64,000 nt of DNA from positions 1,550,001 to 1,614,000 of the forward strand of contig CBDAPZ010000001.1 of NCBI GenBank assembly GCA_965198855.1. The letters are read 5' to 3'. Under the pieces are notes generated by a model. It saw only the letters and a list, made by a program, of their open reading frames with translations. It was not told the origin of the DNA and did no database searches. Of the stretch, positions 34,646 to 43,747 are shown piece after piece (position 1 is the stretch's first letter; each line of letters opens with the position of its first letter). Made by a program: the position numbers and the translations under genes. The stretch is from BOG-908 sp965198855. Its GTDB lineage: Bacteria > Pseudomonadota > Alphaproteobacteria > Acetobacterales > Acetobacteraceae.

Positions 34646-36157
34646 ATGCGCCTGACACTTTCGATTTTGCGCTGCCCCGACCGCGTGGCTCCCGAGACGC
34701 GGCGTTTCGACGGCGGCGAGGTGGTGGTCGGCCGCGGTCCCGGCGCTGACTGGGTGCTCACCGACGCCGCCGCCAAGCCGCTGCTCTCTCGCCGCCACTG
34801 CACCTTGGCGTTCCGCGCCGGCGCCTGGACGCTGACCGATACCAGCACCAACGGCACCACGCTGAACGGCACGCCGGCGCCCGAGGGCCAACCGACGCGT
34901 GCGCTGCGCGATGGCGACCGCCTCGGCATCGGTCCCTACGAGATCGAGGTGTCGCTCGCGGCCGAGGCGCAGGCCGCTTCGGGTTTCGCAGGTTCCGACT
35001 GGAACAGCCCGCCGGCGGCCGCATCTCCTTTCGAGAGTGGCTCCTTCGGCGAGGTCTCGCCCTTTGGTGGTGGCCAGCCTTTCGGTGCGGCGCAGGGTTT
35101 CGCGGCCATTCCTGAGTCGCAGCACAGCGTCTCGTTGGAGCCCTTCGCGCCACAATCGATCGTTCTGCCGGAGGATTTCGGCGCCGACCTGCTCTCGCCC
35201 AGCAGCCCGTCGCGGCCGCCTGCCCAGCAGGACCACACGCCTTCCTTCGGCGACGTGCTGCAGCCACCTCACGCCAGGACGCTGCTGCCGACCAGCTGGG
35301 ACGAGGGCCCGGCATTCGGCAGCCCCGCCACGATTCCGGCCATCCCTCCGCCGGAGCCCGTTACCCCTCCCCCGCCGCCGCCGGAGCCGTCGCCACCGGT
35401 ATCCTCCATTCCGCCGCTCGACCCGTTCGCAGAGGCCGCAATCAGTCCCTTTCTCGGCGTGGCGCCGCCGGAGGCAGCGCCCCACGCCGCCGTGGTTACG
35501 CCCCAGCCAAGGCCAGCGCCGCCGGTGCTGCCGCAAGGAGTTCAGCCGGCGCCGGCTGCCTCCGTCACAGCGGAGGACACCAGCATTGTCATGGCGTTTT
35601 TCGCCGGCGCAGAGCTCGAAGATGCCAAGCCTGCCCAGCCGCTGCAGGCGATGCGCGAGGCAGGGGCCGCGTTCCGCGCCTTCGTGCGCGGGCTGCGGCG
35701 TGTGCTGATTGCGCGGGCGGAAGTGAAAAGCGCCTTCCGCATCGACCAGACGATGGTGCGCTCGCGTGGCAATAATCCGCTCAAATTCGCGGTCAGCGAC
35801 GACGATGCCTTGGCCGCCCTGCTCGGCGCCGGCCGTCGCAGCGACATGGGTGCGGCCGCTGCAGTGGAGGGTGCGCTGAACGACATCCGTCTGCACGAAT
35901 TGGCAACGATGGCGGCCATGCAGGAGGCGATGCAGGAGCTTTTGGGCAAACTGGATCCGGCGCAATTCCTGGCGGCGGCCGAGGGTGGTTTCCTGCCGGC
36001 GCAGAAGCGTGCGCGTGCCTATGATCTGTATGAGGCCGAGTTCAGGAAGTTGCGTGAAGCGTTCACCGAGAAATTCGACGACGCGTTTGGCCGCGCTTTT
36101 GCCCGTGCCTATGAGAGGGTGATCTCCGACCTGCAATCACGGGAAACGCTGCAGTGA
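34646..36157 (+). CDS. tagH: TagH, T6SS FHA-domain protein
   Basis: 503-residue cytosolic regulator. An N-terminal forkhead-associated domain at about 22-100 (VVGRGPGADWVLTD; LSRRHCTLAF; STNGTTLNG) binds phosphothreonine. A long Pro-rich linker (about 110-310) leads to the conserved C-terminal domain (about 330-495) typical of TIGR03354-type proteins. In the threonine-phosphorylation pathway of P. aeruginosa an FHA protein is the target of PpkA and is dephosphorylated by PppA; both enzymes are encoded here. Its 3' end overlaps the tssJ GTG (GTGA). Confidence 0.92.
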   Translation: MRLTLSILRCPDRVAPETRRFDGGEVVVGRGPGADWVLTDAAAKPLLSRRHCTLAFRAGAWTLTDTSTNGTTLNGTPAPEGQPTRALRDGDRLGIGPYEIEVSLAAEAQAASGFAGSDWNSPPAAASPFESGSFGEVSPFGGGQPFGAAQGFAAIPESQHSVSLEPFAPQSIVLPEDFGADLLSPSSPSRPPAQQDHTPSFGDVLQPPHARTLLPTSWDEGPAFGSPATIPAIPPPEPVTPPPPPPEPSPPVSSIPPLDPFAEAAISPFLGVAPPEAAPHAAVVTPQPRPAPPVLPQGVQPAPAASVTAEDTSIVMAFFAGAELEDAKPAQPLQAMREAGAAFRAFVRGLRRVLIARAEVKSAFRIDQTMVRSRGNNPLKFAVSDDDALAALLGAGRRSDMGAAAAVEGALNDIRLHELATMAAMQEAMQELLGKLDPAQFLAAAEGGFLPAQKRARAYDLYEAEFRKLREAFTEKFDDAFGRAFARAYERVISDLQSRETLQ

Positions 36158-36624
36158 TCCAGCTTCGACGGCGTGCGCTGCTGATGGGTCCGGGTGCTGC
36201 GCTGCTGTTGCAGGGCTGCGGTGGCAAGCCCCCGCCACCTCCGCCGCCTGCTGTTCTAAACTTGACCGTGATTGCCGGCAAGACTCAGAATCCTGAGGCG
36301 GACGGGCAGCCGGCGCCTGTATCGGTTCACCTGTATCAGCTGACGGCCACGGGCGCGTTCGAGGGAGCGGATGTGTTCGCGCTGAGCGAGCACGAGGCGG
36401 CGACTTTGGGCGCCGATCTGCTGCAGGCCGAAGCGTTCAATTTCGCGCCCGGCGAGACGCGCAATTTCAAACGTGTTTTGAAGCCCGGCACGCAGTTTCT
36501 AGGTGTCGCCGTGTTCTTCCGCGATATCGACAAGGCCAAATGGCGTGTTTTTGCGCCTTTGGCTGCCTCCGGCCCAACTTCGTTGACGTTGTCAACTTCG
36601 GCTTTACAGGTGACTCTGTCATGA
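36154..36624 (+). CDS. tssJ: TssJ, T6SS outer-membrane lipoprotein
   Basis: 156-residue lipoprotein of the TssJLM membrane complex that contacts the periplasmic part of TssM. Lipobox LLQGC, Cys22, is followed by a Pro run (PPPPPPP) and a transthyretin-like domain with the SVHLYQLTATGAFEGADVF and FKRVLKPGTQFLGVAVFFRD strands characteristic of the family. The start is a GTG overlapping the tagH TGA; an internal ATG at 36184 is possible. The sequence after the stop is a G-tract hairpin. Confidence 0.92.
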   Translation: MIQLRRRALLMGPGAALLLQGCGGKPPPPPPPAVLNLTVIAGKTQNPEADGQPAPVSVHLYQLTATGAFEGADVFALSEHEAATLGADLLQAEAFNFAPGETRNFKRVLKPGTQFLGVAVFFRDIDKAKWRVFAPLAASGPTSLTLSTSALQVTLS

Positions 36625-36640
36625 TTTTCTTTGAAATGAC

Positions 36641-36680
36641 GGGGGGTTTGGGGGGGCCGGCACGGCTTCCCCATGCTTTC
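36641..36680 (+). repeat. G-tract hairpin repeat between tssJ and tssK
   Basis: GGGGGGTTTGGGGGGGCCGG followed by CACGGCTTCCCC and a T-rich stretch, 16 bp after the tssJ stop. The G-tract is the same as in the hcp terminator at 27205. The stem is weaker and the T-run is broken (CTTTCTTTCT), so it may be only a partial terminator or a G-quadruplex. It sits right where the tssK ribosome binding site should be. Confidence 0.5.
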
Positions 36681-36685
36681 TTTCT

Positions 36686-38023
36686 ATGACCTGGACCAAC
36701 CGCGTCGTCTGGCAGGAAGGCATGTTCCTCCGGGCCCAGCACTTCCAGCAACAGGATCGCTGGCTTGAGGCCACCTTGCGCGCCCGGGTCGCGGCCATAC
36801 GCCCCCACCCGTGGGGCATCACCGCCCTGGACATCGACCGTGATCTCTTGGCAGTCGGCCGTTTCGCCGCCTTATCGTCAGCCGGCGTATTCGAGGACGG
36901 CACGAGTTTTGCGATTCCACGCGACACCGATCATCCCGCCCCACTCGACGTGCCGCAGAACACGCGCAACCAGGTGGTGTATCTCGCCGTGCCGATCGGC
37001 CAAGCGGGCGCGGTGGAAGTGGCCAGCGGCGCAGCCGCGACGGAAGCGCGTTTTTCGCTCTCCGGTTTCGAGGCCTATGACACGCATTCTGCCTCCCCCA
37101 CACCTGCGGAATTGCAAATTGGTCGTCTGCGCCTGCGCTATATGCTGGAAGAGGAAAACCGCGCCGGTTTCTTCTGCATCGGCCTCTCCCGCATCACCGA
37201 GATCACCGCCGATAAGCGCGTGGTGCTCGACGAACGCTGGATCCCACCCGCCCTGCTCTGCGCCGCCACCGCCCCCCTCGCAGGCCTGATCACAGAACTC
37301 GCCGGCATGCTGCACCAGCGCGGCGAAGCACTCGCCGCGCGGGTGACCGCGCCCGGCCAGCGCGGTGTGGCGGAAGTCACCGATTTCCTGCTGCTGCAAA
37401 CGATCAATCGCTGGCAGGCCCTGCTGTCGCATTGGACCGAAGCGGGCGCCGTGCATCCCGCCGACCTTTACGCAACGCTCGTGCAAGTGGCCGGCGAATT
37501 CGCGACCTTCACCGACACCAACACACGCCGGCCCAACACCTACCCCGCATATCGCCACGAAGACCTGCAACGCAGCTTCGCCCCCGTCGTCGCCGACCTC
37601 CGCCGGTCGCTCTCGGCCGTGATCGATGCAAGCGCCATCCCCATCCCGCTGGTGGAGAAAAGATTCGGCGTGCGCGTCGGACAGATCACCGATCGCGGCA
37701 TTCTCAGGGCCGCGCAATTCGTGCTGGTCGTGCGCGCAGACGTGCCGGCAGAAACACTCAGGCAACGTTTCCCGCGCCAAGCCAAACTCGGCGCCGTGGA
37801 GGAAATCACCAACCTTGTGAACGTGCAGCTGCCCGGTATCGAAATCTCGCCGATGGCGACGGCACCGCGGCAACTTCCTTTCTACGCGAATGCGACGTAT
37901 TTCGAGCTCGATCGTAATGCGGCGCACTGGCAGAAGATGCAGGTGTCAGGTGGGTTTGCTATCCACGTATCTGGGGAATTCCCTAATCTTTGGATGGAGC
38001 TTTGGGCAATTCGAGGAGCGTAA
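36686..38023 (+). CDS. tssK: TssK, T6SS baseplate protein
   Basis: 445-residue trimeric protein linking baseplate to membrane complex. The start MTWTNRVVWQEGMFLRAQHFQQQDRW is split by convention into NRVVWQEGMFLRAQHFQQQD (residues 5-24), the family signature. The AYRHEDLQRSFAPVVADLRR helix and an IEISPMATAPRQLPFYANAT stretch near the C-terminus also match. No Shine-Dalgarno motif precedes the ATG; instead the G-tract hairpin does, so initiation may be weak or controlled. It ends at a single-arm hairpin repeat. Confidence 0.94.
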   Translation: MTWTNRVVWQEGMFLRAQHFQQQDRWLEATLRARVAAIRPHPWGITALDIDRDLLAVGRFAALSSAGVFEDGTSFAIPRDTDHPAPLDVPQNTRNQVVYLAVPIGQAGAVEVASGAAATEARFSLSGFEAYDTHSASPTPAELQIGRLRLRYMLEEENRAGFFCIGLSRITEITADKRVVLDERWIPPALLCAATAPLAGLITELAGMLHQRGEALAARVTAPGQRGVAEVTDFLLLQTINRWQALLSHWTEAGAVHPADLYATLVQVAGEFATFTDTNTRRPNTYPAYRHEDLQRSFAPVVADLRRSLSAVIDASAIPIPLVEKRFGVRVGQITDRGILRAAQFVLVVRADVPAETLRQRFPRQAKLGAVEEITNLVNVQLPGIEISPMATAPRQLPFYANATYFELDRNAAHWQKMQVSGGFAIHVSGEFPNLWMELWAIRGA

Positions 38024-38030
38024 GACAAAG

Positions 38031-38074
38031 GCAAGAAAGTTGTTCTTTTTTGAAAAAAGAACCAAAAACTTTTG
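38031..38074. repeat. Intergenic hairpin repeat, single-arm copy
   Basis: AAGTTGTTCTTTTTTGAAAA, continuing AAAGAACCAAAAACTTTT, eight bases after the tssK stop. GTTCTTTTTT pairs with AAAAAAGAAC. It is the reverse complement of the arm at 50034 and 58080. Probably a terminator or attenuator ahead of the effector/immunity insert. Confidence 0.65.
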
Positions 38075-38091
38075 ATCTTTGGGAAGAGTGA

Positions 38092-38484
38092 ATGAGCTTT
38101 TTTTATGCGGATGTTGACTCGTTGGTGACGACGCCGCCTAAGCCGGCCATTGGCACCGGGCAATGCGTGGCGTTGATCGAGAAATATACGAACACACCGA
38201 AGCCAGTTAAGGATTTTTGGAAAGTGGGCGCGCCGGTGCGTGGTAACGCGGCACTTAAGAAAGGCACGGCTATCGCAACGTTCCTCAACGGAAAATACCC
38301 CAGCAACGCGTCAGGCAACCATGCCGCCTTCTATCTGAGCTCGGACGCCACCGGCATCTGTGTGGTGGACCAATATGTCGGCAGCCGTGGCATCCATAAG
38401 CGCCACCTGCGCTTCAAGGGAAAATCCGCCACCGGCTACACCGACCCTAGCAATAATGGTGACGCATTCTCGGTGATCGAGTGA
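38092..38484 (+). CDS. BPSL0067-family protein, predicted NlpC/P60-like cell-wall amidase effector
   Basis: 130-residue protein without a signal peptide. IGTGQCVALIEKY places a Cys25 at the start of a helix, SGNHAAFYLS gives His77, and VVDQYVG gives a polar residue near 93, an order (Cys, His, polar) typical of NlpC/P60-like papain-fold amidases. The overall sequence resembles the BPSL0067 family found in T6SS loci. Lack of an export signal fits delivery by the T6SS to a rival's periplasm. It is inserted between tssK and tssL, just after a hairpin repeat, and overlaps the next gene by GTGA, the layout of an effector/immunity pair. Activity is inferred. Confidence 0.72.
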   Translation: MSFFYADVDSLVTTPPKPAIGTGQCVALIEKYTNTPKPVKDFWKVGAPVRGNAALKKGTAIATFLNGKYPSNASGNHAAFYLSSDATGICVVDQYVGSRGIHKRHLRFKGKSATGYTDPSNNGDAFSVIE

Positions 38485-38912
38485 ACATACGCCTGCTTTC
38501 CCTCTGCATAATCCTTGCGAGTGGGCCGGCCCTGGCAGCTTCCCCCTCCTGCCCGACGACGCTCAAGGTGGCGCAAACGACAAACGATGTGCCACCCGGC
38601 TTCACCATCTTTGCCGATGGCAACCCACCGACGACACCGCCCCAACCGGCCGCACTGCCGCTGGAAAGCATCATGTTCTCCGAGGGGCCACCCGTTGAAC
38701 AAGGCTGGCTCACGCCGGATGCGCGGCACGACCTGGCCACGGAATGGCATTTCGCCACAGCACAGGATCAGAATGTCTGGCTGTCCTGCGCCTATCAGTC
38801 GACCACATTGCTGATCTCCAAACCCTTGCCGTCCGGCCTCAAGACATGCCGCGTGCACTCGGCTAAAGACAATGCAAGCCCGCCTACGCTGCTCTGTGAC
38901 GATCAGCCTTAG
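38481..38912 (+). CDS. STY0301-family exported protein, candidate periplasmic immunity protein
   Basis: 143-residue protein with a clear Sec signal (LLSLCIILASGPALAA). The mature part begins with SCPTTLKVAQ and includes VPPGFTIFADG and VWLSCAYQSTTLLISKPLP, fitting the STY0301 family. Cysteines at about 24, 102, 122 and 139 could form disulfides. The start is GTG overlapping the BPSL0067-like stop. Periplasmic location is what protection against a peptidoglycan amidase requires. Pairing of the two families is inferred from coupling and localisation. Confidence 0.68.
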   Translation: MNIRLLSLCIILASGPALAASPSCPTTLKVAQTTNDVPPGFTIFADGNPPTTPPQPAALPLESIMFSEGPPVEQGWLTPDARHDLATEWHFATAQDQNVWLSCAYQSTTLLISKPLPSGLKTCRVHSAKDNASPPTLLCDDQP

Positions 38913-38938
38913 CATTTTACGAGAACCGGAGAGCCGCG

Positions 38939-40276
38939 ATGCCGAGCGACAACCCGTTTGCCGAGCCAAATGATTCCGACCGCACGGTATTTATTCCGGC
39001 GCCCGGCGGACGCCGCGCGGCGCCCGCGCCGCAAGCCCCACCACCGCAACCTGCACAACAACAACCAGCCAGCATCACCGACGGCCCCGACCGCATCCTT
39101 ACCGGCAGCAACCCTCTCCTCGCGGCCGCCTCCAGCCTCCTCGCCCTGCTCGCCCGCCTGCGCAACACCGCACGCGCGCCCGATGCCGGTGACCTGCGCG
39201 AACGCGCCGTCGCCGAACTGCGCCACTTCGAACAACAGGCGCGCGACGGCGGCGTGGCCATGGAACAACTGCGCCCTGCCCATTACGCCCTCTGCGCCAG
39301 CCTCGACGACGTGGTGCTCGCCACACCCTGGGGACACGAAAGCAGCTGGGCCGCCCGCTCCCTCGTTTCCACCTTTCACCAACAAGTGCGCAGCGGCGAA
39401 GGTTTCTATGCCGTCCTGAAACAACTCATCCAGGCGCCAGGCACCAATCTTTCAGTTCTCGAGCTGATGTATCTGTGCCTCTCCCTTGGCTTCCAAGGCC
39501 AATATCGCCTCTCCGCCCGTGGGCCCGCCGAACTCGACCGCGTCCGCGAGGATCTCTACGCGCTGATCATGCGGCAACGCGGCGCCCGCGAAACCGGCCT
39601 CTCGCCGCATTGGCAAGGTGTCGACGCGCCCTACAAACCACGCCGCGGCGAAGTGCCGCTCTGGGTCGGCGGTGCCGCCGCCCTGGCCATCCTGGGCGCA
39701 ATCTTCCTGTGGATGACGCTGAGCCTGAACACCGCGTCGGACACCGTCATGGAAAGCCTGCTCCAGGCGCCGCCCACCGCCATGCCAGAGATCACCCGGC
39801 AATCTCCGGTGATCGCACCCCCCCCACCCGCCGAACCCGGCTCGCTGGACCACCTGCGCGGCTTCCTGGCGCCGGAGATCGCCGCCCACCTGGTCACCGT
39901 CGTCGGCACCGAAGCGGTGCCGGTGGTGCGCATCAGCGGCAACGGCATGTTCGCCTCCGGCAGCGCAGATCTGGAGCCACAATTCCTCAAACTGCTCCAC
40001 CGCATCGGTGAGGCGCTGAAAACCGAGCCTGGTTCGGTGACCATCGCCGGCTACACCGACAACCAGCCGATCCGCACGGTGCGCTTCCCCTCCAACTTCC
40101 AGCTCTCTGCCGCGCGCGCTGCAGAAGCCTCCAAGGTCATCGGCCAGTCGATCGACAATGTCGGCCGCCTTACCCCCGAGGGTCGCGCAGATGCGGACCC
40201 GCTGGCCTCGAACGCCACGCCTGGTGGACGGAACATGAACCGTCGCATCGAAGTCATTCTCCATCGGCAAGGCTGA
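38939..40276 (+). CDS. tssL: TssL (DotU/IcmH) with C-terminal OmpA-like domain
   Basis: 445-residue inner-membrane component of TssJLM. A Pro-rich cytosolic N-terminus leads to the DotU/IcmH domain at about 55-235 (EQLRPAHYALCASLDDVVLATPWG split by the conserved ASLDDVVLATPWG). A single TM follows at 242-263 (AALAILGAIFLWMTLSL), then a periplasmic OmpA peptidoglycan-binding domain at about 315-445 (IAGYTDNQPI; FQLSAARAAEASKVI). Carrying its own OmpA domain makes it an 'evolved' TssL that can anchor to the cell wall. GGAG precedes the ATG. Confidence 0.94.
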   Translation: MPSDNPFAEPNDSDRTVFIPAPGGRRAAPAPQAPPPQPAQQQPASITDGPDRILTGSNPLLAAASSLLALLARLRNTARAPDAGDLRERAVAELRHFEQQARDGGVAMEQLRPAHYALCASLDDVVLATPWGHESSWAARSLVSTFHQQVRSGEGFYAVLKQLIQAPGTNLSVLELMYLCLSLGFQGQYRLSARGPAELDRVREDLYALIMRQRGARETGLSPHWQGVDAPYKPRRGEVPLWVGGAAALAILGAIFLWMTLSLNTASDTVMESLLQAPPTAMPEITRQSPVIAPPPPAEPGSLDHLRGFLAPEIAAHLVTVVGTEAVPVVRISGNGMFASGSADLEPQFLKLLHRIGEALKTEPGSVTIAGYTDNQPIRTVRFPSNFQLSAARAAEASKVIGQSIDNVGRLTPEGRADADPLASNATPGGRNMNRRIEVILHRQG

Positions 40277-40282
40277 ACTGCG

Positions 40283-43200
40283 ATGAAAGCTTTTTGGCAT
40301 TTCCTTACCTCGCGCTGGGTGCTCAGCTTTTTCGGCACGGCACTGCTGTGCGGACTGGTCTGGTTCCTCGGCCCGTTGCTGGGATTCCTGGATAGCTGGA
40401 TCGTGCGCGCGGCCGTGAGCGCTGTAATCGCACTCGTCTGGCTGGTCGCGAACCTCCTGCTCGATCGCGCACATCGCCATGCCGACAAGGCACTTGCCGA
40501 GGGTGTCGCCGCCATCACCCCCGCCGATACCGCGCGCGCGGACGAAGTGGCCGGCATGCGCGAAAAACTCACCACGGCTTTGTCGCTGCTGCGCAAAGCA
40601 AGTGGCACACGGGGCTATCTTTACGAACAACCCTGGTATGTGATCATCGGCCCGCCCGGTGCCGGCAAGACGACCGCGCTGCTGAATGCCGGATTGAAAT
40701 TTCCGCTCGCCGCCGAAATGGGCCAGGGCGCCGTCGCCGGCGTCGGCGGCACGCGCATGTGCGATTGGTGGTTCACCGAACAGGCCGTGCTGATCGACAC
40801 CGCCGGCCGCTACACCACGCAGGATTCCGATGCAGCCGTCGATCGCGCCGGCTGGGAAGGTTTTCTGGACCTCATCAAGCGCACCCGTCCACGCCAGCCG
40901 CTCAACGGCGTGCTGGTCGCCATCGGCGCGCCAGACATTGCGCAAGCCACCCCCGCGGAGCGGCTGGACCACGCCCGCGCCATTCGCCGCCGCATCCGCG
41001 AACTCACCGAAAAGCTCGGCCTGCGCCTGCCAATCTACGCGTTGTTCACCAAGGCCGATCTGCTCGCCGGCTTTTCCGAGTATTTCGACGATCTCGACCG
41101 CACCGGCCGCGACCAGGTGTGGGGCCATAGTTTCGCGCTCGCCGATGGCGGCCCGGCCGGCCCCGTCTCCGGCTGGGGCGACGCGCTGCGCGGCCTGGTC
41201 TCCCGCCTCAATCTCGGCCTCGTCGATCGCCTGCAGGCCGAACGCAGCCCCGACCGACGTGCCCTGCTCTCCGGCCTGCCTGCACAGCTCGCCTCGCTCG
41301 ATGCACCGCTGACGGAGTTCCTCAACGAGGCATTCGGTGGCTCGCGCCTCGATCCCGCGCCGCTGCTGCGCGGCGTGTATTTTACCAGCGGCACACAGGC
41401 CGGAACCCCGATCGATCGCCTCACCGGCGCGCTCGCACGCAATTTCGGCGTCGACCAGATGCGGGTCCCGAGCCTGCGGCCGCAGCAGGGCCGCAGCTAT
41501 TTCCTCAGCGGCCTGCTGAGGCTGATCTTCAACGAGGCCATGCTGGCCAGTGCCAAGCCCGGTGCCGGCCGCCGGCGGAGCATGCTACGCATTGCGGGTT
41601 TCGCCGGCATCGCCGTGCTGACGCTGGGACTTGCCGCCGCCATGCTTGCCATCCGCTCGAGCCAGATCAGCGATGCGGACCGGGTGAGCGCGCAATTGGC
41701 GCAGTACGAGCAGTTGGCGAATGCGCAAAAACTCGACCCGGTGTCAGACGGCGATCTGTCGACCGTAGTGCCCATCCTGAACGCCGCACGCGCCTTGCCC
41801 TATGGCGAGGATACGCCCGGCGCAGGCATGGGTCTTTCGCAAGCGAAGAAATACTCCGTCGGCACGAGGCTGCTCTACCACCACGCGCTGGAACGCATTC
41901 TGCTGCCCCGGCTGATCTGGCGGCTGGAAAACCAGATGCGCGCAAACCTGGAAAAACCCGACTTCCTGTATGAGGCGACGCGTGTCTACCTGATGCTGGG
42001 CAGCCAGGGCCCGATGGACCACGACCTAGTGGAGGAATGGGAAAAGCTCGATTTCGCGACGCTGTATCAAGATCCGGCCATGCAGGCCGATCTGCAGAAA
42101 CATCTGCACTCCTTGTTGGCCGGCGCACTACCAGAGATCTCGCTCGACTGGACGCTCGTGGCGGACGCCCGCCGCACGTTCTCGCGTGTGAGTCTCGCGC
42201 AACGTGTTTATTCCCGCCTGCGTCCCTCCGCGGCGGCCCTCGCGGTGCCGGATTGGACGCCGGCGGCAGCCCTTGGTGCATCCGGAACACAAGTTTTCTA
42301 CCGTGCATCCGGCAAGCCGCTGACAGAGGGGATAGCCGGCTTCTACACGGTTGAGGGTTTTCACAGCGTGCTGCTGGCGAATCTTGCGGAGACGGCGCGG
42401 CAGGTTGCTGGCGAAAGCTGGGTGCTTGGCGAGAAATCCTCGATCAATCCGCTCGGCAACGGCCTCTCGGCGCTGCAGACTGATGTGGTCAACCTCTATA
42501 CGGCGGATTATGCGCGGTTGTGGGACGGCATGCTTGCCGATCTCGACGTGCAGCCGCTGGGCGGGGGCGAAGCTGGCATACGCACGCTGTATATTCTCGG
42601 ATCGCCACAATCGCCGATGCGCGATCTGCTGACGTCGATCGTGCACGAACTCACCTTGAGCAAGGCACCGCCGCCCAGTGCGGAGGAGGTTGCTGCCGCC
42701 AAGTTTGCGAAGGCGGAAAATCCACGCCTGGCCAACCTGCTCAGCAACAACGCGCCTGTGGTGCCGCCTGGCAAGGTAATTGATGACCACTACAAGGGCT
42801 TGCGAGATTATGTGGGCTCCGGCCCGGGCGCGCCTCTCGATCTTGCCATAAAACTGCTGGGGGATCTGCAACAGCAGCTTGCCGCATCGGCGGGTGCGGG
42901 AGCAGGCGGTGCCGCACCTGCCGTGGCGGCCGGGGGAAACGTGATACCGATGCTGCAGGCGGAGGGCGCACGTGCGCCAATGCCGGTGCAGCGTTGGCTG
43001 ACCATCATCGGCAAAGGCACGAGTGCGGCGCGCGCTGGTGCGGGCAAAGCGGCGGCGAAGGCGGCGTTCGCGGCACCGGAGGGTCCGGCCTCGTTGTGCG
43101 AGGCCGCGGTCAATGGCCGGTATCCGTTCACACGCGGCGCCGCTGCCGAGATCCCGCTTGACGATTTCACCAAGCTTTTCGCACCGGGTGGCAAGCTCGA

Positions 43201-43747
43201 TACCTATTTCAAGGCACAGATTGCGCCGTTCGTGGATATGAGTGGGCGTGGCTGGCGGTTGCAGTCGATGGGCGACGTTCCGCCGCCGATCTCAAGTTAC
43301 GACCTCGCGCAGTTCCAGCGCGCTGCCTCGATACGCGATCTGTTTTTCGGCGGCGGCAGCCTCGGCGTGCGTTTCGAGCTGGCGCCGGAGTCGCTGGACG
43401 TCGCTGCAAAGAAAGCAACGCTGGATCTATCCGGCACCACAATCGTGTATGCGCACGACATGATCCGCGGCACGCAAGTGAACTGGCCTGGCCAAGGCAT
43501 GAGCGATGTGCGTTTGAGTTTCGATCCGCCCTTCGGCAGCACCGGTGTGATCGAGACGCAGGGGCCGTGGGCATTGTTCAGGTTCTTTGACCAGGGCACG
43601 ATGTCGCCCGGCATTTCACCGGAGCAATTCTCCTTGGCCTTTTCCGCGGGCCCGCATCAGATGCGCTACCACATCCGCGCCGGCTCTGTTCTCAACCCCT
43701 TTGGCGCCGGCATATTGCAAGGATTCCGATGCCCGACCCTCAAATAA
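40283..43747 (+). CDS. tssM: TssM (IcmF), T6SS membrane-complex core protein
   Basis: 1,154-residue inner-membrane protein bridging TssL and TssJ. Two N-terminal helices lie at about 14-60. A cytosolic NTPase-like domain has an intact Walker A, GPPGAGKTT (about 123-131), and GTRMCDWWFTEQAVLIDTAGRY as the Walker B region (key residues DTAGRY). A third TM lies at about 434-456, then a large periplasmic IcmF-related and C-terminal domain that contacts TssJ. The intact Walker A contrasts with TssM proteins that have lost it. The 3' end overlaps tagF by 19 bp. Confidence 0.95.
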   Translation: MKAFWHFLTSRWVLSFFGTALLCGLVWFLGPLLGFLDSWIVRAAVSAVIALVWLVANLLLDRAHRHADKALAEGVAAITPADTARADEVAGMREKLTTALSLLRKASGTRGYLYEQPWYVIIGPPGAGKTTALLNAGLKFPLAAEMGQGAVAGVGGTRMCDWWFTEQAVLIDTAGRYTTQDSDAAVDRAGWEGFLDLIKRTRPRQPLNGVLVAIGAPDIAQATPAERLDHARAIRRRIRELTEKLGLRLPIYALFTKADLLAGFSEYFDDLDRTGRDQVWGHSFALADGGPAGPVSGWGDALRGLVSRLNLGLVDRLQAERSPDRRALLSGLPAQLASLDAPLTEFLNEAFGGSRLDPAPLLRGVYFTSGTQAGTPIDRLTGALARNFGVDQMRVPSLRPQQGRSYFLSGLLRLIFNEAMLASAKPGAGRRRSMLRIAGFAGIAVLTLGLAAAMLAIRSSQISDADRVSAQLAQYEQLANAQKLDPVSDGDLSTVVPILNAARALPYGEDTPGAGMGLSQAKKYSVGTRLLYHHALERILLPRLIWRLENQMRANLEKPDFLYEATRVYLMLGSQGPMDHDLVEEWEKLDFATLYQDPAMQADLQKHLHSLLAGALPEISLDWTLVADARRTFSRVSLAQRVYSRLRPSAAALAVPDWTPAAALGASGTQVFYRASGKPLTEGIAGFYTVEGFHSVLLANLAETARQVAGESWVLGEKSSINPLGNGLSALQTDVVNLYTADYARLWDGMLADLDVQPLGGGEAGIRTLYILGSPQSPMRDLLTSIVHELTLSKAPPPSAEEVAAAKFAKAENPRLANLLSNNAPVVPPGKVIDDHYKGLRDYVGSGPGAPLDLAIKLLGDLQQQLAASAGAGAGGAAPAVAAGGNVIPMLQAEGARAPMPVQRWLTIIGKGTSAARAGAGKAAAKAAFAAPEGPASLCEAAVNGRYPFTRGAAAEIPLDDFTKLFAPGGKLDTYFKAQIAPFVDMSGRGWRLQSMGDVPPPISSYDLAQFQRAASIRDLFFGGGSLGVRFELAPESLDVAAKKATLDLSGTTIVYAHDMIRGTQVNWPGQGMSDVRLSFDPPFGSTGVIETQGPWALFRFFDQGTMSPGISPEQFSLAFSAGPHQMRYHIRAGSVLNPFGAGILQGFRCPTLK

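Noticed and set aside
39452..41128. 558-codon minus-strand frame across tssL/tssM
   Set aside because: Lies antisense to two clear T6SS genes and has no domain of its own.
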